Assembly (NCBI RefSeq): GCF_011300455.1 | Contig: NZ_CP049869.1 | Coordinates: forward strand, 1,701,501 to 1,765,500 | Direction: 5' to 3' | Length of the DNA stretch: 64,000 bases | Source of the DNA: Sphingomonas piscis | GTDB taxonomy: Bacteria > Pseudomonadota > Alphaproteobacteria > Sphingomonadales > Sphingomonadaceae | Part shown: one piece after another, positions 57,581 through 64,000 of the stretch | Numbering within the stretch: position 1 is the first letter of the stretch | Layout of the letters: every line of letters begins with the position of its first letter | The notes under the pieces: model-generated | Seen by the model: the letters and a program-made list of their open reading frames with translations, nothing else | Databases searched by the model: none | Told to the model about the DNA's origin: nothing | Position numbers and translations under genes: made by a program

Positions 57581-58534
57581 TTAATGGTCCTTGGCGCGTC
57601 CGAACCGTTGAGCGCCGATGAACAGCAACAGCAATGCGCCGGTGGCGATCTTGGCGACCCAACTGGAAAGCGTGCCTTCCAGCGTGATGTAGAGCTGGAT
57701 GACGCCGAGAATCAGCACGCCGAGCAAAGTGCCGAAGACCCCGCCATAGCCGCCGGTTAGCAGTGTTCCGCCGATGATCGTGGCGGCGATGGCGTCGAGT
57801 TCCAGCCCGATCCCGGCGAGCGGATAGGCCGAGCTGGTGTAGAGGGAATAAAGAATGCCGCCGATCGCCGCGGTGAAGCCGGAAAAGGCGTAGATGCGCA
57901 CCGTGGCTCGGCCGGCGCGAACGCCCATCAACTCGGCCGCGCGGGCGTCCCCACCCAGGCCGTACACGCTTGCACCGAACTCCGTGCGGCGCAGCATCAC
58001 GCCCGCCGCGACGATGATCAGCAGCATGATGCCGGCCGCGAAGCTGAGCTGCCCACCGCCGGGCAGCGGCACGCCGGCGCTGGCAAGCTGGGTGTAGAGG
58101 GGGTGATTGATGGGGATCGAATCCTCGGTCAGCAGGAAGCAGGCACCGCGCAGGAGGAACATGCCGGCGAGCGTGACAATGAAAGCGGGGGCGCCGAGTA
58201 GGTGGATGGCGGCGCCCTGGAGCGCTCCGAAGGCGGTGCCGATCACCAGCACGATCGCAAAGGCGAGCAAGGGATCGACCCCCTGCTGCGTGATCAGGAC
58301 GCCGAGAAGAACCCCCACGAAGGCGAGCACCGAGCCGACGGAAAGGTCGATGCCGCCCGAGATGATCACCACCGTCATGCCGACTGCAATCACGCCCAGG
58401 AATGCATTGTCGGTCAGCAGGTTGCCGAGCACGCGGGTCGACAGGACGAACGGAAATTGCGCCGCGCAATAGCCGAGCAGCAGGAGCAGCACGGCGAGCG
58501 TGATGAAGACGGTGCGGTTGGCGGCGAAGTTCAT
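57581..58534 (-). CDS. Sugar ABC transporter permease, YjfF-like
   Basis: A 317-residue permease with about ten transmembrane segments and the signature MTVVIISGGIDLSVGSVLAF plus GVRAGRATVRIYAFSG and ATIIGGTLLTGGYGGVFGTL, typical of ribose/galactofuranose-type (RbsC-like) permeases. With the next permease it forms the membrane channel. The start at 58534 overlaps the upstream stop (ATGA). Last gene of the operon. Confidence 0.92.
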   Translation of the reverse strand: MNFAANRTVFITLAVLLLLLGYCAAQFPFVLSTRVLGNLLTDNAFLGVIAVGMTVVIISGGIDLSVGSVLAFVGVLLGVLITQQGVDPLLAFAIVLVIGTAFGALQGAAIHLLGAPAFIVTLAGMFLLRGACFLLTEDSIPINHPLYTQLASAGVPLPGGGQLSFAAGIMLLIIVAAGVMLRRTEFGASVYGLGGDARAAELMGVRAGRATVRIYAFSGFTAAIGGILYSLYTSSAYPLAGIGLELDAIAATIIGGTLLTGGYGGVFGTLLGVLILGVIQLYITLEGTLSSWVAKIATGALLLLFIGAQRFGRAKDH

Positions 58535-59529
58535 GCCGAGGCCTTCCGCAGAGCGCGTCGCTGCAGCCATTGCTGCATCGCGGGCGCCTGCACGACGAGC
58601 AGGACCGAAATGACGATGGCCATGAGCACCAGGCTCATCTGCGGCGGAAAGCCGGCCAGCAGGATGCCGGTCTTTAGCGCCTGAAGAGTCACGGCGCCGA
58701 CGAGGGTCAAGCCGTACGACAGGCGTCCGCCCAGAAGGGAAGCGCCGCCAAGGACGACCACCAGAATGGCGTCGAGCTCAAGCCACAGACCGGCGTTGTT
58801 GGCGTCGGCACCGCGAATGTCGGCGGTGGCGATGGCGCCTGCCAATGCGGCGGTCAGCCCGCTGATGACGTATACGGACAAGGTGATCGTCTTCCTGTTG
58901 ATGCCGACAAGGTCGGAGGCGCGCGGGTTGATGCCGATCGCCTCGATCATCAGTCCCAGCGCGGTGCCGCGCACCAGCAAGGCGAGAAGGGCAGCAACGA
59001 CCACCACGATGAGGATCGGCGCGGGAACGCCGAGCAGGGTTCCGCTGGAGAGTGCCGCAAAACCCGGTTCGTTAAAGGTGGTGATCTGCCCGCCCGTGAT
59101 CAGCTGTGCGATGCCGCGGCCCGCGACCATCAGCACGAGGGTCGCGACGATCGGCTGAATGCCGAAGTAAGCCACTAGGACGCCGTTCCACAGGCCACAA
59201 GCGACGCCAGCAAGCAGAGCATAAAGGAGCGCTACCTGCCATGACGCTCCATCGACGATGGAAGTCGCGGCGACCGCGCCGGCGATGGCCATGATCGCAC
59301 CGACGGAGAGATCGATACCTCGGGTTGCGATCACGCCCGCCATGCCGAGCGCGAGCAGCGCCACCGGAGTGCCGCGGATGAGAACGTCGATCAGGCTGCC
59401 CGACAGACGGCCGTCCACCATCCCGACGCTGAAGAAGGACGGGAAGATCAGCCAGTCGATCAGCAGCATCAGCACCATGGCACCGAGTTGCGGCCAAGCC
59501 CGCCGTGCGCCGCTTAGCAGGCCGTTCAT
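58531..59529 (-). CDS. Sugar ABC transporter permease, YtfT-like
   Basis: A 332-residue RbsC-type permease: ALGMAGVIATRGIDLSVGAI, YFGIQPIVATLVLMVAGRGI, and ILVVVLGGASLLGGRLSYGL. It is the partner of the following permease in a heteromeric channel, as in the E. coli galactofuranose importer YtfQRT-YjfF. Its start overlaps the ATPase stop by four bases. Confidence 0.92.
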   Translation of the reverse strand: MNGLLSGARRAWPQLGAMVLMLLIDWLIFPSFFSVGMVDGRLSGSLIDVLIRGTPVALLALGMAGVIATRGIDLSVGAIMAIAGAVAATSIVDGASWQVALLYALLAGVACGLWNGVLVAYFGIQPIVATLVLMVAGRGIAQLITGGQITTFNEPGFAALSSGTLLGVPAPILIVVVVAALLALLVRGTALGLMIEAIGINPRASDLVGINRKTITLSVYVISGLTAALAGAIATADIRGADANNAGLWLELDAILVVVLGGASLLGGRLSYGLTLVGAVTLQALKTGILLAGFPPQMSLVLMAIVISVLLVVQAPAMQQWLQRRALRKASA

Positions 59530-61043
59530 GCCGCGGCCTTTTCTACCGGTGCGGCAATCGCCGCCACGATCTTGGCGACGGTCAGATCATCGCCTTCCAG
59601 GATTTGCACCTGCCGCCGATCCTGCATGACGCTGATCCGGTCGCTGTAGGTGATGAGTTCCTCCAACTCGGACGAGATGACGTAAAGCGCCATGCCGTTG
59701 TCGCGGAGATTCTCGATCATCTTCACGATCTCGGCATGGGCGCCGACGTCGATGCCGCGGGTCGGTTCGTCGAGGATGAGCACTCGGGGATTGGTCGCCA
59801 GCCAGCGGCCGAGCAGCACCTTCTGCTGATTGCCTCCCGACAACTTGCCGATCGGCTTGTCGGCGTCCGACGTGCGGATGTTCATCTGCGCGATGTAGCG
59901 GTCGGCAAGCTCCTGCTGCTCGCGCCGCGACAGCTTGCGGAGCCAGCCGCGTTTGGCCTGAAGGGCGATCACGACATTGTCGCGGATCGACAGGTCGGCA
60001 AAAATAGCGTCGGTCTTGCGGTCCTCGGGGCTGAAGGCGAGTCCGTATCGGACCGCATCGCGCGGGGAGCGGAGGCGGGCAGATTTGCCGTCGACCTCGA
60101 CGCTCCCGCCCTCAGCCCGGTCGATGCCGAACATGAGGAGAGCGGTTTCGGTTCGGCCCGAACCGAGCAGGCCGGCGGCGCCAACCGCTTCGCCTTCGTG
60201 CAACGCAAGATCGAACGGTTCCACCGATCCCTTCTTCCCCGTCCCGCTGAAGCGAACCACGGCAGCGCCAGCGCGCGCCTCGCAGCGGTGTTCGCCGGCT
60301 TCGGCGTGCTGTAATTCCTTGCCGATCATCATCGAGACCAGCTTGTCGCGCGGCAGGTCGCTAGCCGCGAAGGTGCCCAGCGACTTGCCGTTGCGAAGCA
60401 CGGTGATCCGGTCGCTGAGCGCGTACACCTGATCGAGGAAATGAGTGATGAAGACAATCCCGGTGCCGCGCGATGCGAGCTTGCGGACGAGATCGAACAG
60501 GCGCTCGACCTCCGGCGCATCGAGGCTTGCCGTTGGCTCGTCGAGTACCAGCACTCGCGCCTTGGCGTGGACGGCACGGGCAATGGCGACCAGCTGGCGG
60601 ATGGCCACCGGGTAGGCGCCGAGCGGCCGTGCGACGTCCAGGTCGAGGCCGAGCTCGGTCAGCGTATCCTTGGCTATCCGGTTCGCGGTCTTGCGGTCGA
60701 TCAGACCGAAGCGTCGCGGTTGGCTGCCGAGCAGGAGATTTTCCGCGACCGTTAAGTTGGGCAGCACCATCACTTCCTGGTGCACGGCCCAGACGCCAGA
60801 CTTTTGCGCAACCGCCGAGCTGCCGAGTGCAACCTCCTGCCCGTCCAGCGCGATCGTTCCGCCGTCGCGCGACTCCGCGCCGGTCAGGATCTTGATCAGC
60901 GTGGACTTGCCCGCGCCATTCTCGCCCATCAACGCGTGCACTTCACCCGCCTGAAGGGAGAAGTGCACGTCGTCGAGAGCCGTAGTGCCCGGATAGGTCT
61001 TGGTTATGCCGTGCGCATCGAGCAGCGGCGCGGAGTCACTCAC
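59526..61043 (-). CDS. Sugar ABC transporter ATPase, YtfR-like, two nucleotide-binding domains
   Basis: A 505-residue fusion of two ABC domains. Domain 1 has MGENGAGKSTLIKILTGAES, a VLVLDEPTASLD Walker B and Ala-rich signature region. Domain 2 has the degenerate Walker A (GLLGSGRTETALL) normal for this family, the signature LSGGNQQKVLLGRWLATNPR and VLILDEPTRGIDVG. It energises import of a monosaccharide. Confidence 0.93.
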   Translation of the reverse strand: MSDSAPLLDAHGITKTYPGTTALDDVHFSLQAGEVHALMGENGAGKSTLIKILTGAESRDGGTIALDGQEVALGSSAVAQKSGVWAVHQEVMVLPNLTVAENLLLGSQPRRFGLIDRKTANRIAKDTLTELGLDLDVARPLGAYPVAIRQLVAIARAVHAKARVLVLDEPTASLDAPEVERLFDLVRKLASRGTGIVFITHFLDQVYALSDRITVLRNGKSLGTFAASDLPRDKLVSMMIGKELQHAEAGEHRCEARAGAAVVRFSGTGKKGSVEPFDLALHEGEAVGAAGLLGSGRTETALLMFGIDRAEGGSVEVDGKSARLRSPRDAVRYGLAFSPEDRKTDAIFADLSIRDNVVIALQAKRGWLRKLSRREQQELADRYIAQMNIRTSDADKPIGKLSGGNQQKVLLGRWLATNPRVLILDEPTRGIDVGAHAEIVKMIENLRDNGMALYVISSELEELITYSDRISVMQDRRQVQILEGDDLTVAKIVAAIAAPVEKAAA

Positions 61044-61055
61044 GTTGCGAACGCC

Positions 61056-62018
61056 TTAGTAGAGGTCCTTGCGGCGTTGATATTCCGCGGCGGCGGTGTC
61101 CGGCAGGTACAATTTGGTCGGGGTCTGGTGCCACTTCGGCGGCGCCTTTCCGTCCTTCTTGTACGCGGCCAACATGTCGAGCGCGGGCCCTGCCATGTCA
61201 GGGGTCAACTCAACCGTCGCGTTCGCCTCACCATCCTGCATTGCCTTGAAGATGTCCGGCACGCCGTCGATCGAGACGGTGAGCACGTCCTTGCCGGGCC
61301 TCAGTCCCGCTTCCTTCATCGCCTGAATGGCGCCAATCATCATGTCGTCATTGTGGGCGTAGACCGCGCAAATCTTGTTGCCGCCAACCGCCTTGATCGC
61401 GCTTTCCATGACTTCCTTGGCCTTGGAGCGGGTGAAGTCGCCCGACTGGCTGCGGACGATCTTGACGTTGGCGGTCTTGGCAAGTGCTTCGTCGAAGCCC
61501 TTCTTGCGGGCGATGGCCGGGCTGGAGCCAACCGTTCCCTGCAGCTCGATCACCGGGCAATCGCGGCTTCCGACCGTCTTGGTCAGCCACTCGCCGGCGG
61601 TGCGGCCCTCGAGCACCTGGTCCGAGGTGACCGCCGAGAGATAGAGGTTCTTGTCCGAGGTCTCGATCAGACGATCGACGAGGACGACCGGGATCTTGGC
61701 GGCCTGCGCTTCCTTCAGCACCTGATCCCATCCGGTCGCCACCACCGGAGCAAGGAGGATGCCGTCGACACCCTGCGCGATAAAGGCGCGGATCGCCTTG
61801 ATCTGGTTTTCCTGACGCTGCTGCGCATCGGAAATACGAAGGTCGACACCCTTCTCCTTGGCCGAGGCCTTGGCAGCGTTGGTCTCGGCGGTGCGCCAGC
61901 CCGACTCGGAGCCGATCTGCGCAAAGCCGACGGTCATCCCGCCATTGCCGCCGCCCTGTTTTCCGCAGCCGCCCAATGCCAGCGCGGCAACCGCAACGGC
62001 CAGTCCGATCCTCTTCAT
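61056..62018 (-). CDS. Periplasmic sugar-binding lipoprotein, YtfQ-like
   Basis: A type I periplasmic binding protein. The signal ends in the lipobox LALGGC, so it is tethered to a membrane. The core includes MTVGFAQIGSESGWRTAETN, APVVATGWDQVLKEAQAAKI, VYAHNDDMMIGAIQAMKEAG and a closing TPTKLYLPDTAA. YtfQ of E. coli binds galactofuranose; a furanose ligand is therefore plausible. I start at 62018 with GGAGAGG upstream; an ATG at 62033 that overlaps the GH51 stop is the alternative. Confidence 0.91.
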   Translation of the reverse strand: MKRIGLAVAVAALALGGCGKQGGGNGGMTVGFAQIGSESGWRTAETNAAKASAKEKGVDLRISDAQQRQENQIKAIRAFIAQGVDGILLAPVVATGWDQVLKEAQAAKIPVVLVDRLIETSDKNLYLSAVTSDQVLEGRTAGEWLTKTVGSRDCPVIELQGTVGSSPAIARKKGFDEALAKTANVKIVRSQSGDFTRSKAKEVMESAIKAVGGNKICAVYAHNDDMMIGAIQAMKEAGLRPGKDVLTVSIDGVPDIFKAMQDGEANATVELTPDMAGPALDMLAAYKKDGKAPPKWHQTPTKLYLPDTAAAEYQRRKDLY

Positions 62019-62029
62019 GCGCCTCTCCA

Positions 62030-63649
62030 TCATTGCACCTCGACCACTGCGACCGATTTGGCCGGCAGGTCAAATGTCAGTTGTCCGCCCGACACCCGGC
62101 CGCTGAACGGCTTGGGCGCGATGCGGTTGGGGTTATCGAAGCTGTTGTGGGTGTCGACCGCGGGACCGGTCAGCACCTGGCCAGTCGCGCGCCGGGCGCC
62201 GGGCACCGCGGCGGTGATCCGCGCCGGCTTGTTGGCGTCGACATTGGTCAGCGACAGGTAAAGCTTACCGTCGGTACCGCGCGCCGCGATTGCGTCGACG
62301 CGCGGCAAGGTGATCCCGCCGTGGGTATAGGTGCCCGCCTCGAAGCTGACCGGCACCACCTTCGCGCCCTGGAACGGCACATACATGTGATAGACGTGGT
62401 AGGTGGGCGTCAGAAGCATCTTGGGTCCATCGGTCAGGATCATGGCCTGGAGCACGTTCACCATCTGCGCGATGTTGGTGCCGCGGACCCGGTCCGCATT
62501 GCGGGCGAAGATGTTGAGGTTGAGCGCCGCGATCACCGCATCGCGAAGCGTGTTCTGCTGCTGCAGGAAGCCGGGGTTGCTGCCGGGGTTCGGGTCGACC
62601 CAGATGCCCCATTCGTCGACATAGAGGCCAAGCTTCTTCTCAGGGTCGTAGCGGTCCATGATCGCCGACTGCTTGGCGATCCATTCCTTCATCGCCAGCG
62701 TGGCCTTGATGCCCTTGGCATATTCGTCCTCGCCGAAGCCGACGCTAGGCCCCTTCTTCTCCCAATTGTTGGGGATGGTGTAGCCGTGCAGCGACACACC
62801 CTCGATGTCCCAGCTCCACACCTTTGATTTCCACGCCTTCATGACGCTTTCGGTATAATCGCTGTTGCCGCTGTCCCAACCGACCGCGACGCGCTTCATG
62901 GCGTTGGGGTGGGACTGCGCCCCGCCGACCGGCGGGACCGCATGGTTCTGGTCCGGATTGAGGTTGCGGCTATAGTGGGCGAACTGCTTCATCTCCTCGA
63001 CATAATGGTCGTTGGACATGGCGCCGCCGCAGCCCCAATTCTCGTTGCCGAGGCCGAGATATTTGATCTTGTAGGGAGCCGGGTGACCGTTGGCCGCACG
63101 TTCCTTTTGCAGCGTCGTCGGCTTGTCGGTCGTCAGATATTCCATCCAGTCGGCGGCTTCCTGGACGGTGCCCGAGCCGACGTTGACGGAGAGGAAGGTC
63201 TCGGCGCCAAGCTGGTCGACGAAGTCCATGAACTCGTGGGTGCCGAAGGTGTTCGGCTCGATCACGCCGCCCCAGCTGGCGTTGACTCGCTCGACACGCT
63301 TCGGGCCGATGCCCTCACGCCAGTGGTATTCGTCGGCGAAGCAGCCGCCGGGCCAGCGGACGTTGGGCACCTTGATTGCCTTCAGCGCCTGAAGCACGTC
63401 GGTGCGAATTCCGCGAACGTTGGGAATGGGCGAGTCCTTGCCGACCCACACGCCGCCATAGATGCCAGTGCCGAGATGCTCGGCGAACTGGCCGAAGATG
63501 TCGGGTTCAATGGTGGCTCCGGTGCGGTTCGCCTGCACGTCGATGCGAACGGGTGCGGCCTGCTGCGCGGCTGCGGCGACGGGCTGCAAGATTAGCGCCA
63601 TGGCGGTTGCTGCCGCCCCGATCCGACCACCCATGTTCAGCATCTTCAT
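62030..63649 (-). CDS. Exported alpha-L-arabinofuranosidase, GH51
   Basis: A signal peptide (AAATAMALILQPVAAAAQQ) precedes a 539-residue GH51 enzyme. Motifs are IFGQFAEHLGTGIYGGVWVG, VRWPGGCFADEYHWREGIGP, the acid/base Glu in LGLGNENWGCGG, and the nucleophile Glu in LYVDEWGIWVDPN. It removes L-arabinofuranose from hemicellulose or arabinan side chains, here in the periplasm. It is the second gene in a run with AraD1 upstream and the ABC importer downstream, with coupled or overlapping starts. Confidence 0.94.
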   Translation of the reverse strand: MKMLNMGGRIGAAATAMALILQPVAAAAQQAAPVRIDVQANRTGATIEPDIFGQFAEHLGTGIYGGVWVGKDSPIPNVRGIRTDVLQALKAIKVPNVRWPGGCFADEYHWREGIGPKRVERVNASWGGVIEPNTFGTHEFMDFVDQLGAETFLSVNVGSGTVQEAADWMEYLTTDKPTTLQKERAANGHPAPYKIKYLGLGNENWGCGGAMSNDHYVEEMKQFAHYSRNLNPDQNHAVPPVGGAQSHPNAMKRVAVGWDSGNSDYTESVMKAWKSKVWSWDIEGVSLHGYTIPNNWEKKGPSVGFGEDEYAKGIKATLAMKEWIAKQSAIMDRYDPEKKLGLYVDEWGIWVDPNPGSNPGFLQQQNTLRDAVIAALNLNIFARNADRVRGTNIAQMVNVLQAMILTDGPKMLLTPTYHVYHMYVPFQGAKVVPVSFEAGTYTHGGITLPRVDAIAARGTDGKLYLSLTNVDANKPARITAAVPGARRATGQVLTGPAVDTHNSFDNPNRIAPKPFSGRVSGGQLTFDLPAKSVAVVEVQ

Positions 63650-63681
63650 CCCTCCAAAATTTTCTTGTTTTCTTGTTCTGT

Positions 63682-64000
63682 TTACAGCGCGGCGACGGTG
63701 ACGTCGGCAGCTGCTGCCGGCTCCAGCCGATTGCTGAGCTTGATCGCGAACGGCGCCGCCTCAATCTCGAAGATATCCCCCGGCCGGGTCTGAACATTGT
63801 TGGCGAACGACAGGGTCGCCGTGCCAAAGAAGTGAACGTGCACGTCGCCCGGGCGCCGGAACAGGTCATATTTGAAATGATGGTGTTCCAGATTGGCGAT
63901 GCTGTGCGACATGTTCGCTTCGCCCGAAAGAAAGGGCGCCTCCCAAAGCACACTGCCATCCCGAACGATCCGGCTGGTACCGCGAATGTCGTCCGGCAGA
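63682..64000 (-). CDS. AraD1/GguC-family fumarylacetoacetate-hydrolase-fold protein, N-terminal part outside the window
   Basis: The reading frame is open to the last base, so only about 105 C-terminal residues are seen. DDIRGTSRIVRDGSVLWEAP, then SHSIANLEHHHFKYDLFRRP and GDVHVHFFGTATLSF match the AraD1 (GguC) family. These act in non-phosphorylative L-arabinose breakdown, on keto-deoxy sugar acids. It is the first visible gene of the arabinose operon; more pathway genes probably lie beyond the window. Confidence 0.85.
   Translation of the reverse strand, partial: LPDDIRGTSRIVRDGSVLWEAPFLSGEANMSHSIANLEHHHFKYDLFRRPGDVHVHFFGTATLSFANNVQTRPGDIFEIEAAPFAIKLSNRLEPAAAADVTVAAL

Noticed and set aside
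60780..62261. Plus-strand open frame of 493 codons across the ABC importer genes
   Set aside because: Antisense to Walker motifs and to a lipoprotein signal; high-GC shadow.

Overview
The window is a GC-rich bacterial chromosome segment. Gene content points to an alphaproteobacterium, most likely a sphingomonad: a Suv3-like helicase/S4/FdxA gene block, a DUF2093 protein, a nusB-thiL-hppA neighbourhood, CobS/CobT, a carboxypeptidase-regulatory-domain TonB receptor with a Pro-rich tail, and a PHA-system protein. I see no phage, insertion sequence, CRISPR array or plasmid function. Coding density is very high and no stretch over 300 bases lacks a gene. The longest gaps are about 150-220 bases (9569-9722, 15309-15476, 27546-27755, 30957-31117, 40177-40393).

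Layout. 1-3683: a glycan-modification-like group with a partial methyltransferase, two tandem Kdo-hydroxylase-like dioxygenases and an FkbM-type methyltransferase. 3760-8675: a small secreted protein, an M23 peptidase, then helicase, S4 protein and ferredoxin. 8783-13049: a MipA-like outer membrane protein, an exostosin-like glycosyltransferase and a broken cysNC (sulfate activation). 13140-18978: hppA, then a tightly overlapping operon bolA-pirin-hydrolase-nusB-thiL. 19017-24893: a J-domain protein and a seven-gene operon of VOC, GST, DUF1428 and RibD-like enzymes divergent from an HxlR regulator. 24926-29576: cobS and cobT separated by an opposing serralysin-like protease. 29650-40176: housekeeping genes (rpmB, tadA, purD, xseA), a CorC-like transporter and a GGDEF-EAL sensor. 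40394-48178: a TonB receptor, a TPR sulfotransferase, a small secreted protein and clpB with a heat-shock-type promoter. 48243-57543: M28 and M15 peptidases, a PHA-system protein, ferredoxin reductase, tRNA-Pro(CGG), an acyltransferase, maiA, a thioesterase and oligopeptidase B. 57581-64000: an arabinofuranosidase, a four-part YtfQRT/YjfF-type sugar ABC importer and the end of an AraD1/GguC gene.

How the parts relate. The last block reads as one catabolic unit: a GH51 enzyme frees L-arabinofuranose, the ABC importer takes up the sugar, and AraD1 belongs to non-phosphorylative pentose breakdown. The CysNC product (PAPS) is the donor for the sulfotransferase beside the TonB receptor. The HxlR-flanked operon looks like a small-molecule or electrophile-handling set whose chemistry is unassigned.

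Quality caveat. Five genes (cysNC, thiL, an alpha/beta hydrolase, the TonB receptor, an M15 peptidase) each become intact if one base is added to a short G or C run. All five point the same way, so I read them as base-calling deletions rather than five real mutations.
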